Shown here one piece after another: positions 34,460-44,457 of a stretch of 64,000 nucleotides of DNA. The translations under genes were made by a program, and so were the position numbers. The stretch lies in the NCBI RefSeq assembly GCF_000416985.1, contig NZ_ATDL01000012.1, positions 1 through 64,000 on the forward strand, read 5' to 3'. Position 1 is the first letter of the stretch. Each line of letters opens with the position of its first letter. The notes under the pieces are model-generated. The model made no database searches, was not told the DNA's origin, and worked only from the letters and a program-made list of their open reading frames with translations. This DNA comes from Sphingobacterium paucimobilis HER1398. GTDB taxonomy: Bacteria; Bacteroidota; Bacteroidia; Sphingobacteriales; Sphingobacteriaceae.

Positions 34460-35587
34460 ATGAATCTAAAAAAAGCACAGATTTTGCTTACCGTCTTTTG
34501 TTTGGTTACAATCAGCAGCACCTCATTTGCTCAAAAAAAGAGCTTCACCATCGAAGGTAAAATCGATTCATTACAAGAGAACACTAAAGTCTTCCTGACC
34601 TATGAACTTGAAAAGGAAAGTAAGATAGATTCGGCATTGGTTAAAAATGGCGTATTTCGTTTTAAGGGAATCGCAACATCAGGCACTGTTGCAAGTTTGG
34701 CTTTGGAAGACTCCGATTCGGAAGATGATGTCGATAATATTAATTTTTTGATAGCGCCATCGAATATAAGAATAACATCCTCTCGCCTACTGGAGGACGC
34801 AAACGTAGAAGGCTCGGTTTTCCAAGATGAATTCAAAAGGCTTCAAAAGCGATTAGCCAATATAGAAGCAAAACACCTTGAGTGGAACGAGAGATATTTT
34901 CCGGCCCTGGATAAAGGTAATATGTCAAAATCTGAATCAGACAGTTTCAGCGAGGAATTTAAAGAGATAAAGCAAGAAAAACTGCATACAATAATTGGGT
35001 TTGTCAAAGAAAATCCCAGCAGCTTTGCCAGTGTATGCGGATTAACGCATATCTCTCAAGATTTAGAAATCAATGAACTTAAAACCTTATGGACCGGTAT
35101 CAGTCCGGATTTAAAAAACATGCAGCTCGGCAAAGATCTTGGTACGCTGATTGAAAATCTTGACAACTCCAAAATCGGACAGATAGCTCCTAATTTTACA
35201 CAAAATGATCCTTTAGGCAATCCCATATCACTGACTGATTTCAGAGGTAAATATGTCCTGATCGACTTTTGGGCGAGCTGGTGTGGTCCTTGTCGACATG
35301 AAAATCCCACGTTGATTAAAGCTCTGGACACCTATAAAGATAAAAATTTTACGATCCTGGGTATATCTCTCGATAATGAAAACACCCGCGAGCAGTGGAT
35401 AGAGGCAATAAAATCGGACAAACTAACCTGGCCTCAAGTTTCTGACCTCAATGGCTGGAATAATGAAGCCGCAAAGCTGTATGTGGTAAGGGGAATCCCG
35501 GATAGTTTTCTGATAGATCCCGATGGTAAGATCATAGGTAGAGGATTAAGAGGTGAAGAGCTGCTTAAAAAATTGAGCGAACTGTAA
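34460..35587 (+). CDS. TlpA-like thioredoxin with N-terminal DUF4369-type domain
   Basis: The 375-residue protein has a signal peptide (cleavage after SSTSFAQ, ~25) and an N-terminal beta domain of the DUF4369 type (FTIEGKIDSLQENTKVFL). A helical linker leads to a C-terminal TlpA/ResA-like thioredoxin with FWASWCGPCRHENP and the cis-Pro region VRGIPDSFLIDPDG. It would act as a periplasmic thiol-disulphide reductase. Such fusions often accompany Sus-type uptake systems. It is transcribed away from the peptidase pair downstream. Confidence 0.9.
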   Translation: MNLKKAQILLTVFCLVTISSTSFAQKKSFTIEGKIDSLQENTKVFLTYELEKESKIDSALVKNGVFRFKGIATSGTVASLALEDSDSEDDVDNINFLIAPSNIRITSSRLLEDANVEGSVFQDEFKRLQKRLANIEAKHLEWNERYFPALDKGNMSKSESDSFSEEFKEIKQEKLHTIIGFVKENPSSFASVCGLTHISQDLEINELKTLWTGISPDLKNMQLGKDLGTLIENLDNSKIGQIAPNFTQNDPLGNPISLTDFRGKYVLIDFWASWCGPCRHENPTLIKALDTYKDKNFTILGISLDNENTREQWIEAIKSDKLTWPQVSDLNGWNNEAAKLYVVRGIPDSFLIDPDGKIIGRGLRGEELLKKLSEL

Positions 35588-35653
35588 GCCCCATATCACA
35601 GCATGCTCTTGTACAAAAGGATACCCCTATTGCACAAGAGCATACTTAAGATT

Positions 35654-36979
35654 TTAATTATGTTCGATAATCCAGATTAATATTTCCTCCATTTTCTTTC
35701 GATAATCATTAGCGCTGCCACGGAAGTTATTGATCAGAAAGGAGAAGGCTAGGTTACTCCCCTTTTTGGTTTTCAGATAGCCGCTTAAGCCAAGATGATC
35801 GGCCAATGTACCTGTTTTAGCCCAGATGTTAGCTTCATATCCGACATACAACCCCTTCAGTGTACCTTCATTACCATGAGGCAATATCTCTTTGACCCGT
35901 TCGAAATCCTCACTCCTGTATATTGCTGTTAACAGATTGATAAACTCATCGGGAGATATCAGGTTGCCTCGGCTCAATCCGCTGCCATCCACCCACTTTC
36001 CCTGATCGAGGATACCCTCAAATAGATCTTCACGGAGCTTCCTGATGGTTCCGAAATCGGCAAACGAACCATACCTTATCTTTCCCGCCATAAGCATCGT
36101 TTGCTCTGCAAAGAAATTGTCGCTGCGCTTCATCATTTTTCCTAACAGCGTATCCGTCGCAACGGTGTACACTGGAGAAAACGTGATATCTGTAGGTTTC
36201 TGCCGCGTAAAGGAAATCTCGATCTTAGGATTGAAGGTCATTAACGTATCTCTCAGAAGCATATAGGCTAAGGTGTCATTATTCATGCCTGTAAAAGGCC
36301 TTGTCCAACTATTTCGTGTGCTATTTTTCTTGACCTGATAGGTATTGCTGTCTTCTACACGAAGTACGGTACTGTACTTTGTGCCTAGAATATCTTCTGT
36401 CGGCTGCTCTATTGCCGAATTGAAATAGGACGGTATGGCTTTAAAGGTGTTGCCTTCTCTATAGAACTTAACCATGTTATTATAGACAGGCATCACACTG
36501 CGCTCTGGTGAATAGGTTTCTTGCCAGGTCCCCCAGGACCAGCCGGAACCAAATCGTCCAAAAGCGGTTGCTTCGGGCAGAAGGATATAGACAGTCTTTT
36601 CCGTGTTTTTTAGTATTTCGAATACCTGCTGTTTATCAAACTCTGCATTCAGAAAGGTAGGGTCACCATTGGGTTCTAAGTAAATAGAGTTGCTGCTCTC
36701 TCCGATATTCCAGCCGGGGATATGATCTCCAAATGTCTGCAGTCCGGCATACATAGTCAGTAGTTTGGTATTACTTGCAGGCATAAAAAACTTATGCGAG
36801 TTGGTCGAAGAGAGTATCGTACCTTTGTCCAAATCCACAATTTTCAGCCCGTAATGAATCGTATTGAGCAAAGAGTCTTGATCAATAGCATACGGATGGG
36901 AAGTAGTTTTTTTTACGACACAGGCCTGAAATAAGATTAGATAAAACAGGGCAATTACAAATAGGATGGTGTTACGCAT
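35654..36979 (-). CDS. D-Ala-D-Ala carboxypeptidase / endopeptidase, PBP4 type (S13)
   Basis: The 441-residue putative lipoprotein (LFQAC lipobox, Cys 20) has all three active-site motifs of S13 enzymes: SxxK as SNTK (69-72), SxN as SDN (in MMKRSDNFFAEQ), and KTG (in IWAKTGTLADH). It would trim or cleave peptidoglycan cross-links in the periplasm. The gene starts 1 base after the S9 peptidase stop, so the two are co-transcribed, probably from the ECF-type promoter at 39115-39137. Length is normal for the family. Confidence 0.88.
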   Translation of the reverse strand: MRNTILFVIALFYLILFQACVVKKTTSHPYAIDQDSLLNTIHYGLKIVDLDKGTILSSTNSHKFFMPASNTKLLTMYAGLQTFGDHIPGWNIGESSNSIYLEPNGDPTFLNAEFDKQQVFEILKNTEKTVYILLPEATAFGRFGSGWSWGTWQETYSPERSVMPVYNNMVKFYREGNTFKAIPSYFNSAIEQPTEDILGTKYSTVLRVEDSNTYQVKKNSTRNSWTRPFTGMNNDTLAYMLLRDTLMTFNPKIEISFTRQKPTDITFSPVYTVATDTLLGKMMKRSDNFFAEQTMLMAGKIRYGSFADFGTIRKLREDLFEGILDQGKWVDGSGLSRGNLISPDEFINLLTAIYRSEDFERVKEILPHGNEGTLKGLYVGYEANIWAKTGTLADHLGLSGYLKTKKGSNLAFSFLINNFRGSANDYRKKMEEILIWIIEHN

Positions 36980-36980
36980 A

Positions 36981-39050
36981 TTATTTCAATTTACGGTTAA
37001 AAAAATCTACAGTAGCTTCTTTTACCTTGACTAGATTTTCGAATAATTGCCAATGGTGATTGTCATCTGGTATGACCAATACTTCCATGTCGACATCCTT
37101 CTTTTGGAGTCTATTATATAGATCTATGCTTTGAGAAAAGGCGACGTTTTGGTCATCGTCACCATGTATGATCAGAACCGGAGACCGCCAGGAGTCTACC
37201 CACTTTGATGGAGAGGATTCCCAGTTGAGCTGGGTTGCTAATTCGAAGTCGGGCGCATATTGAGAAGGATTCTGCTTACGTTCTCTATTGTGTACGCCAT
37301 GTATATCCACACCAGCCTTAAATACATCTGAATTCTTCGCTAATGCCATTGCTGTAAGGTATCCGCCGTAAGACCCTCCGAAGACACCGACTTTCGTCTG
37401 ATCAACATCGCTCTGCTGTTGCAACCATTGGCCTGCAGCTAATATATCGGCATACTCGGAGGCTCCTAGGTTGCCAGCGGAGTTGGGGTGCTGAAAATCG
37501 AAACCGTATCCGGTGCCCATTCTATAATTGACCGATAATACCGCATATCCCTGTTCTGCCAAATATTGATTGACAATGTAATCGTAGAAATAGTAATCGA
37601 TATGATGCCAACCGAGATACATCTGTCGACGTGGGCCACCATGAATATAAACCAGAGCGGGCAGATTATTTTTTATTTGTTTTGGTTTGTAATACTGCGC
37701 ACTGAAACGAACGCCATCTGCTGCTGTAATAAACACTTGCTCGGGTTTTACAAAGCCAGATGCCTCGGTACCAAATAATTCTGTAGCCAACAATATCGAC
37801 TTCTTATCTTTCATATGGTACACTTTAGGATTGACAGCTCGATTAAATGAGCTGGACGAAAAACCGATAGACTTTCCTCGGTCAAAATAAAAAGGAGCAG
37901 TCTCAATCTCGTTCCCCTCAGTCAACATCTCAAATCTACCGGAAGCTACGTCTACACGTCCAATATGGGATCGTTCGAAATCAAATTGATCTCTTCCGGT
38001 ATTAGCTGCAAAGAGAATATCCTTACCGTCCGCACTATAACTGAGGTGGTCCACAGTAAAGTTACCTTTGGTAAGTTGCTGTACGTCCTTAGTAGATACA
38101 TCTAATCGATAGATGTGGGGCCATCCGCTTTCGTACGACATGAATGTCATATATCGGGAATCTTTCCATTTTAGATTTGCCTGTCCTCCTATCCTGGGAA
38201 AAGTAGCTTGCTTTTTGACGGGAGCGTGATAGATTTCATGTGCTATACCATCAGCAATGGATGCTATCATAATAGACCAGCCCTGATAGTTAAACGAAGT
38301 CAATGAATCTAAAGGTCCCCCACTCGCATCTCTTCTTATAAATGCAATACGCTGTCCGTCAGGAGACCACTGAGGCGAACTGTCCGAATGAAACGATGGC
38401 CCTATCCATTGTATCCTTGAACTGGATTTGCTATAGATACCTATGAAACTATAATCACCACGTCTGGACATAAAAGCCAACTTGGTACCATCAGGAGACC
38501 ACTGGATATTACCGGCTGCTCCTTTCATGCTAAACAGTTGTTTTGCGGCATTTTCCCCATTCAAAGAAGCTGTCCACACTTGCCCCGAGCGAAGGTAGGT
38601 AACTGCAGTTCCATCTGGATGAATGATCGGGAAATCGCCTAAGCCGATTTTGTGCAGCTTTTGGTCGTCAACGGACAATGTAAATATTTCTATTTTTGTG
38701 GACTCTACAAAAGAAGCGGAATTGGTCGCTACAGGGGCACTATTGGCACCGTGGTCTCCTCCTCGAGCAAAGACAATCCACTTTCCATCGCTTGTCATCG
38801 ATAAACTTGTTATCTCTTGCCCATCATCACTATCAAATTTCGTCAATTTTCGAATCGTATACGCTGGCCCTTCGGCCATATAGATATTTCGGTGTCCCTT
38901 ATCATTGACTGTAAAGGCTATCCGGTCTGATGCAGCAGCTCCCACAATCTTACCGATATAGGGGGTGGACAACAACTCTGACAATCGTGTATTTTGTGCA
39001 TTTAGAATGGAGAACAGAAACAGAAAGACAATAGTAATTTTAATTTTCAT
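36981..39050 (-). CDS. S9-family prolyl oligopeptidase-like peptidase
   Basis: The 689-residue exported enzyme has a signal peptide (MKIKITIVFLFLFSILNAQ). A beta-propeller of PD40/WD-like blades follows (repeated SPDG: IQWSPDGTKLAF, PQWSPDGQRIAF). The C-terminal alpha/beta-hydrolase domain carries the triad Ser in GGSYGGYL (~560), Asp in IHGDDDQN (~633) and His in DDNHHW (~665). It would cleave short peptides in the periplasm or at the surface. An ECF-type promoter motif lies ~65 bases upstream of the start. The DD-carboxypeptidase gene follows directly. Confidence 0.9.
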   Translation of the reverse strand: MKIKITIVFLFLFSILNAQNTRLSELLSTPYIGKIVGAAASDRIAFTVNDKGHRNIYMAEGPAYTIRKLTKFDSDDGQEITSLSMTSDGKWIVFARGGDHGANSAPVATNSASFVESTKIEIFTLSVDDQKLHKIGLGDFPIIHPDGTAVTYLRSGQVWTASLNGENAAKQLFSMKGAAGNIQWSPDGTKLAFMSRRGDYSFIGIYSKSSSRIQWIGPSFHSDSSPQWSPDGQRIAFIRRDASGGPLDSLTSFNYQGWSIMIASIADGIAHEIYHAPVKKQATFPRIGGQANLKWKDSRYMTFMSYESGWPHIYRLDVSTKDVQQLTKGNFTVDHLSYSADGKDILFAANTGRDQFDFERSHIGRVDVASGRFEMLTEGNEIETAPFYFDRGKSIGFSSSSFNRAVNPKVYHMKDKKSILLATELFGTEASGFVKPEQVFITAADGVRFSAQYYKPKQIKNNLPALVYIHGGPRRQMYLGWHHIDYYFYDYIVNQYLAEQGYAVLSVNYRMGTGYGFDFQHPNSAGNLGASEYADILAAGQWLQQQSDVDQTKVGVFGGSYGGYLTAMALAKNSDVFKAGVDIHGVHNRERKQNPSQYAPDFELATQLNWESSPSKWVDSWRSPVLIIHGDDDQNVAFSQSIDLYNRLQKKDVDMEVLVIPDDNHHWQLFENLVKVKEATVDFFNRKLK

Positions 39051-39114
39051 TATTTGGTTTATAGTTTATTACAATATTTATAGGCTCATTTTCCTATACT
39101 TTATCCGAATACAA

Positions 39115-39137
39115 GACGGACAAAAATCGATTAAGGG
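39115..39137 (-). promoter_or_regulatory. Putative ECF-sigma promoter for the S9/DD-carboxypeptidase pair
   Basis: On the minus strand the bases read CCCTT (39133-39137), 14 bases, then CGTC (39115-39118), followed by TTGTATTCGG. The same CCCTT-N14-CGTC arrangement occurs at 51250-51272 and 48304-48326. The predicted transcription start would be ~58 bases before the ATG at 39050. Confidence 0.55.
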
Positions 39138-39346
39138 TATTTATTTCTAAAAATAATAAAATAACTTGGAAACCCTTTACTCGCAACAGTATATGATACC
39201 GTACAGCTGCGCCAAATTATTAATCACAAACAAAACTAGCATTATTGGTATAGGAACGATGTATTATAACTCTGATATCAAGCATTCACGATACACATAT
39301 TAGAATACGGCTTTTCTGTAAATTGCTACCTAATCCGCTTAGGCTT

Positions 39347-39387
39347 TTGAAGAAAAAAGCGGACACAGTGTCCGCTTTTTTCTTCAA
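39347..39387 (-). terminator. Terminator of the first SusCD operon (bidirectional)
   Basis: An almost perfect palindrome is centred on 39367, with arms GCGGACAC and GTGTCCGC extended by A-run and T-run flanks (GAAGAAAAAA/TTTTTTCTTC). It ends 6 bases from the stop codon of the last DUF4302 gene. Confidence 0.8.
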
Positions 39388-39392
39388 AAATA

Positions 39393-40712
39393 TTACTCCC
39401 AAGTATAATCTAGTGGTGAATCTGTCGAAATACGTACATTAAAATATATCCTACTATTTTTTCGGCTGATAATACGAAAAAAATGTTCACCACTCGAATA
39501 CCTTCCTAAGGGCATAATTGTCACCCCTTCAGCAGGAAATATCAAATCCAAGAACTCGATAAGTTGTACTTTATAATTATTTGCATTTGCAGAATTTGTT
39601 CCTTTAAAGGCAGCTGTAACATGATCTTCGCCCGATTTGGCCATATTCATATCAAAACGCCAATAATTAGTTGCAGCCCCATCAGGCTTTGTCAAAAAGG
39701 TCACATTGTCGGGACCATTTGTCGACGTTGTATTGGTATTGATCGTAATCCGGAAAAGTGAAGGCGAAATCAACTGTCTCATCTCTTCCCACTTTACTGC
39801 CAAGTCTGGACTCGCATAAATAGTTAGGTCGTCTCCAGTATAGGCGAATAAATTAGTTGGTTTGCCTCGATATAAAAAGGCATCTGCTGTGTGGGGAAAA
39901 GTGATACTAGGGGTATGCGAAACAAATATTCTTCCTATCGTAACGCTTTCGTCGTCGACGATCTCCAGTTCATCTTGATTATACGACCCAAAATTCAGCT
40001 GACTGAAAGTTTTTCCCGAAATAGTAACAGGAGAACTCCAGGTAATACCATTTGCTTTATAATTGAACGTCCTTTGCTCACGAAGTATTTTATCGTCAGC
40101 GCCCACCCAAGAGAAAACTATTTTTCGAGTTGCCATGTTTAAATCCAAGAAAGCTTTGACTCCATTGACTTCAAAGTTCTTAAAATAAGCTATTGCATTC
40201 TCGCTAAAATCATTGACTACATCAATTACATGTGCACTTTGAGCGATGTCATCGTATTGGGCTGTAGTTGCAGGTACTAAACTCAGTGAAGCTTTCACCC
40301 CTTTTATGGGCACCAATTGGAATCCCACATCCTCCTTTTCTTTTATCGTAAACTCAAAGCCGCCTTTGAAATGTTCAAAAATATCAGAAAATGCAGAATA
40401 AGAAGTAAACTGTAACTCTGGCTCTACCAAACCAGCTATTTTGTACTTGATGTCTTTATCTAAAAAATGAAAACCATCTACATCCGAAAGGATATCACAC
40501 AATCCATTTTGTTTAAATTTTACAATTAAATTGAAACGTACTCCATCAATTTGATAGTTCAAATACCAACCTTCACTCTTAGCTATCAATTTATCTGCAT
40601 AGGATTTTTGAATATCCTCCAAATAAGGAGTGCCCTCTGGAATCAAGTAGTCAAAACTACTTTTACTACAGGATGTAAGAAATAATAGGAGGATTAAAAA
40701 TGTATTTTTCAT
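39393..40712 (-). CDS. DUF4302 lipoprotein (operon 1, second copy)
   Basis: The 439-residue lipoprotein (lipobox LTSC, Cys 15) matches the DUF4302 type. It opens with an ~80-residue segment ending in SEGWYLNY..GVRFNLIVKF, followed by strand-rich repeats (SYADKLIAKSEGWYLNYQID; PELQFTSYSAFSDIFEHF). Genes of this family occur downstream of SusD in Bacteroidota uptake operons and are presumed surface ligand-binding or accessory lipoproteins. It is the last gene of operon 1, 2 bases after its paralogue in reading order, and is followed by a strong terminator. Confidence 0.8.
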   Translation of the reverse strand: MKNTFLILLLFLTSCSKSSFDYLIPEGTPYLEDIQKSYADKLIAKSEGWYLNYQIDGVRFNLIVKFKQNGLCDILSDVDGFHFLDKDIKYKIAGLVEPELQFTSYSAFSDIFEHFKGGFEFTIKEKEDVGFQLVPIKGVKASLSLVPATTAQYDDIAQSAHVIDVVNDFSENAIAYFKNFEVNGVKAFLDLNMATRKIVFSWVGADDKILREQRTFNYKANGITWSSPVTISGKTFSQLNFGSYNQDELEIVDDESVTIGRIFVSHTPSITFPHTADAFLYRGKPTNLFAYTGDDLTIYASPDLAVKWEEMRQLISPSLFRITINTNTTSTNGPDNVTFLTKPDGAATNYWRFDMNMAKSGEDHVTAAFKGTNSANANNYKVQLIEFLDLIFPAEGVTIMPLGRYSSGEHFFRIISRKNSRIYFNVRISTDSPLDYTWE

Positions 40713-40714
40713 GT

Positions 40715-42178
40715 TTATCGGGTATATTGGTCGTAATAATTCATCATTGCTATATTACTCGCATTTTCATTAATTTGTACAGAAATCTGATCCTCAGCTA
40801 CATTCCTATCCAAAAGATGTAATTTGAAAGGGGTTACTACAAGAGCTCCTGCTGTCGGTGAAATGTAAAAGCCATCACCTCCGAACATGTCAATAATTAA
40901 GTTTCGCACTACAGTATTATCATACATTGCATTGGGAGTCTGTGGCGTCATCGCTACATTCCTAATCTTTAATATGTTCTTACCTTCTATTACATAATCA
41001 CATTTGAAGAAAATGTTTCCAAGAACAGGGATATAGACCTGGATCATAGATCCCGTTCCGTTGGTACCAGAACTGTTAATCCGGATATTAAAAGATATAG
41101 CTGTATTTGCCGGAATAGCAGTGCCATCACTCCGTAACGTTGTTCGAGCATTGTTCAAAAGTGTAGAGAACCGTCCAGAAAAGGAATTAATACCGGTTCC
41201 TGCGAGTAAATAAACGAATGCATTTGATGGCCATGCCGTTACATCGAATAACTTCGTTATTCCGGTATATACATGAGCTTCATTATTAGCATAACCGAAC
41301 TCTACGTTATTAAGGTTTCCGGCTTTAGTCAGTAAAAGAACCTTATTATTCTCATCGTAATGATCGAAAAATATACTATCGACCAATACATTGCCATAGG
41401 TTATCGCGGGAGAAAACACCATTCCTCCAGGGAAATAATCAAATGAATAAGTGTTCTTGTATTTGATAAACGTAGGATTGACAGCATTATATGGAGGTAC
41501 GAACTCGAAGGAAATCTTTTTAGCAACAGTATCTACGTCAGACCAATGAAAACCACGGTCTGCAAAGCTAAAGACACTAAAACGCTTTTTAGTCGCTTCT
41601 TCATTATCTCCAAGCATCTTTCGAAATAGTCCTTTAGTTAACGCAAATGCGGCTTCGTAATCTAACAAGGCATATACACTGTCCTGCTTGATCTTAAAGA
41701 CACTCTGTAAACTTTCAGCAAAAGGAGCTAATGTAATAGGATTATTGTTGTAACCATCAGCTCGCGCCAAAGTAGCCTGCATACCTGAAAAATCTTTGAA
41801 TACAAGCTCTCGAGGAGAATCATCGATCCGTTCTAACAATCCAAAAATAGAATTTTCTGTAAATTTCAATATAGACTTATAGTCTCCAATTATTTGATAT
41901 GTACTAGTAACTGCTACTAGATTTTCCCTAGAAGTAGACTTTACCAATACTTCACCATCAGCTTTAAATACGAGATGTAGCATTGTAGAATCTTTGCTCT
42001 CAGCACCACCTATACTCATAAACCAGCCTTGTTCATTACTGACTAGTTTATTCACAAAATCCTTGTGCTGCTGTACTGCCTCTTCTTTTGTCAATGTTTC
42101 CTCCTCTGGAAGTACAGTTATATCTTTACTACAGGAGAAGACTATAGCAAGGATAAGTGTAATTAAAAAATGTCTCAT
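40715..42178 (-). CDS. DUF4302 lipoprotein (operon 1, first copy)
   Basis: I place the start at the ATG at 42178 (MRHFLITLILAIVFSCSKD), one base after the metallohydrolase stop; the longer frame needs a GTG. The lipobox is FSC (Cys 16). The family signature is visible in FVNKLVSNEQGWFMSIGGAE and FTENSIFGLLERIDDSPRE. It is clearly a divergent paralogue of the next gene and of the two copies in operon 2. It would be surface or periplasm anchored and part of the uptake complex. Confidence 0.8.
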   Translation of the reverse strand: MRHFLITLILAIVFSCSKDITVLPEEETLTKEEAVQQHKDFVNKLVSNEQGWFMSIGGAESKDSTMLHLVFKADGEVLVKSTSRENLVAVTSTYQIIGDYKSILKFTENSIFGLLERIDDSPRELVFKDFSGMQATLARADGYNNNPITLAPFAESLQSVFKIKQDSVYALLDYEAAFALTKGLFRKMLGDNEEATKKRFSVFSFADRGFHWSDVDTVAKKISFEFVPPYNAVNPTFIKYKNTYSFDYFPGGMVFSPAITYGNVLVDSIFFDHYDENNKVLLLTKAGNLNNVEFGYANNEAHVYTGITKLFDVTAWPSNAFVYLLAGTGINSFSGRFSTLLNNARTTLRSDGTAIPANTAISFNIRINSSGTNGTGSMIQVYIPVLGNIFFKCDYVIEGKNILKIRNVAMTPQTPNAMYDNTVVRNLIIDMFGGDGFYISPTAGALVVTPFKLHLLDRNVAEDQISVQINENASNIAMMNYYDQYTR

Positions 42179-42179
42179 G

Positions 42180-43022
42180 TTACAGTTCACTTAATTGATC
42201 ACCAATACGTTCAATATTTTCATTTAATACATGTAGGTCAATTCCCTTTTCTAGAAAGTAATTGTAGACAGCCCTATATTTAGCCCCTAGATATTGATTT
42301 TGAGCCACTAGAGACAGTACTTCCGATTTCTTCGTCCCTACAATTCCTTCTACCCAGGTACCGAAATCCTCAATCTGGTTAGACATACCATAGTTACGCC
42401 AAAAACCCCTATTCCGAGCTTCCTGCAGGCTAAAGGATCCAACGGATGCCCCTCCGGCATACTTGCCTGCAGAAATCTGGTCGAACCCAATAGGACGGCC
42501 GTATTTTTTGTCCAATATATGGGCAAGTTCATGAGCAAAGAGTACAGCCTGTCCTTTAGTAAAGCTCCTATTTTTTAGATCATAACTGTTCACTCCTGTA
42601 ATCAAAATGCGACTTAGAGACACTGCTCCCCCTGTCGAACTAAATCCTCCCTCTTCAGACGCATAATTGATTGAGGATCCCATCAATACAATTTCGATAG
42701 GCATATTCTCCCGTAGAAAATTAGGGTTCTGCCGATCGTAAGGTGCAATGATCATCTTTCGGACGATATTATCCACATAGGGTTTAACTAATTCATACCG
42801 AGGGGGGGCTGCAGTAGCGTTACTTGAAATATACTTGCGATCCCAGTCATAAATAATCTTAGTTTGGTAGTCCTTATAAATAGAATAAACGGACGAGTCT
42901 GTAGCATTTTCTAGTACAATATTCTCTATGTAAGGATTATAGGGAATCGCATCCTCTTTCTCACAACCAAAAAATAGAACGGGAAAACCTACGGCTATTA
43001 TAAATTGAGATATTTTGTTCAT
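42180..43022 (-). CDS. Zinc metallohydrolase lipoprotein of a SusCD operon
   Basis: The 280-residue lipoprotein (lipobox FFGC, Cys 20) has a zincin motif HELAH (164-168) followed by ILDKKYGRPIGFDQISAGKY and GGASVGSFS. This matches the family annotated as substrate import-associated zinc metallohydrolase lipoproteins that sit beside SusC/SusD. It would act on the imported substrate at the cell surface or in the periplasm. It lies 8 bases after susD. A close paralogue is at 55953. Confidence 0.85.
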   Translation of the reverse strand: MNKISQFIIAVGFPVLFFGCEKEDAIPYNPYIENIVLENATDSSVYSIYKDYQTKIIYDWDRKYISSNATAAPPRYELVKPYVDNIVRKMIIAPYDRQNPNFLRENMPIEIVLMGSSINYASEEGGFSSTGGAVSLSRILITGVNSYDLKNRSFTKGQAVLFAHELAHILDKKYGRPIGFDQISAGKYAGGASVGSFSLQEARNRGFWRNYGMSNQIEDFGTWVEGIVGTKKSEVLSLVAQNQYLGAKYRAVYNYFLEKGIDLHVLNENIERIGDQLSEL

Positions 43023-43030
43023 ATTGATTT

Positions 43031-44452
43031 CTATCTAGGGTTTGGAATTATATCTGGATTGGCATTACGTTCAGATAATGGAATCTGAACAACCCGTCTT
43101 AAATCATCTGCTGGTAGATCGACATATTTATTTCCATCATGGTGCTTAATCGGGATATTAAGTCGCTTTATATCAAACCAACGTATTCCTTCAAAACAGA
43201 GTTCTTTGTTTTTCTCAATCAGTACAGCATTGAATAGCTCCTCTGCCCCAGCATAATCAGACATATTAAGATAAGGGATAGTTGTATTCCTATAACGTTT
43301 ACCGATTACGTCATTTACCAACCGTGTTGCAGTCTCAAAATCTGGATTCTGTTTTTTAATATTCGCTTCTGCGGCATTGAATATCACCTCTTCCAGTACA
43401 AACAACGGGACATCAGAGTAGCGATTACCGTTGTCAGACAATACACTTTTGTATTTGGCCATATTCCAGTTTCTGTAGGTAGCATTATTGTAGGTAAATA
43501 AACGTGCTCGAATATCGTCTGCCGCATATGCTGCACGCACTTCAGTACCATAAAACCCGGATCTGAAATAAGACATCCATTCGAGCGAATAGTTCATCAA
43601 CAAAACATTAGGCTTGCCCACAGAGAAGTAGTTATACGAGAACTGTCCAAACTGAGAGGTTGGAAAATACATATCAAAATCAGTGAATACATCACGGATA
43701 GAATAATTGATATCAAAAACTTTGTTGCTATATTTTAGAGATTCTTCCCAATTTGATTTGAATAAGTAAAATCGGCTCAGGAACGCATATACAGACACAG
43801 TCGTAAAATGATGCTTAGGCACTTTGTAAGTAGACTCGTCAATCAATTCCAGTCCTTTAAAAATCTCCTCTTCGACGAAATCATATACTTCCTGAACCGT
43901 ATTTCTCTTATATATTGTATTATTGTCTTTTTCCGCGGCTGTCACAATAGGTACTCCTAGATCCGAGGAAGAATTAGCAGGATGATAATGCTTGGCAAAA
44001 ATATTCGCTAGCATAAAATGACAATATGCTCGAATCAAATGTGCCTCGCCTTTAATAGACCGCTTCAATTTTTCATCCCCCTCGCTCCCATCAACTTGTT
44101 CTAAGACAACATTTGCTTTATAAATATAATTGTAATAGTTGCGCCATGTCGCATCTGGACTAACACCATTTGGAACATATTCATCTGACCAAAGATAAAT
44201 AGGCAGAAACCATGTAACTACTGATGCATTGTCATAGGAAGTAAAGTTATAATAACGATAATTGTCTGTATAAAGCTCAGTGAAAAAGTGTTCGGCACCA
44301 GGATAAGCTCCTGTAATGATAGCTTGGTAATCACTTGTTAAAGTAGGTCGCACCCTGTTGTCAGGGTTGACCCCTAAAAATTTCTCACAGCTGGTACACA
44401 AAAGCAATATGCTTAGGGACAAACAGCCACAGAATTGAATTAAAATCTTCAT
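43031..44452 (-). CDS. SusD/RagB-type surface substrate-binding lipoprotein (operon 1)
   Basis: The 473-residue protein has a lipobox TSC (Cys 22) followed by EKFLGVNPDNR, the usual SusD opening. Helical TPR-like segments (IKGEAHLIRAYCHFMLANIF) follow, and the C-terminal family block is ELCFEGIRWFDIKRL ... RRVVQIPLSERNANPDIIPNP. SusD proteins sit as a lid on the SusC transporter. It starts 5 bases after susC. Confidence 0.93.
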   Translation of the reverse strand: MKILIQFCGCLSLSILLLCTSCEKFLGVNPDNRVRPTLTSDYQAIITGAYPGAEHFFTELYTDNYRYYNFTSYDNASVVTWFLPIYLWSDEYVPNGVSPDATWRNYYNYIYKANVVLEQVDGSEGDEKLKRSIKGEAHLIRAYCHFMLANIFAKHYHPANSSSDLGVPIVTAAEKDNNTIYKRNTVQEVYDFVEEEIFKGLELIDESTYKVPKHHFTTVSVYAFLSRFYLFKSNWEESLKYSNKVFDINYSIRDVFTDFDMYFPTSQFGQFSYNYFSVGKPNVLLMNYSLEWMSYFRSGFYGTEVRAAYAADDIRARLFTYNNATYRNWNMAKYKSVLSDNGNRYSDVPLFVLEEVIFNAAEANIKKQNPDFETATRLVNDVIGKRYRNTTIPYLNMSDYAGAEELFNAVLIEKNKELCFEGIRWFDIKRLNIPIKHHDGNKYVDLPADDLRRVVQIPLSERNANPDIIPNPR

Positions 44453-44457
44453 ATCAA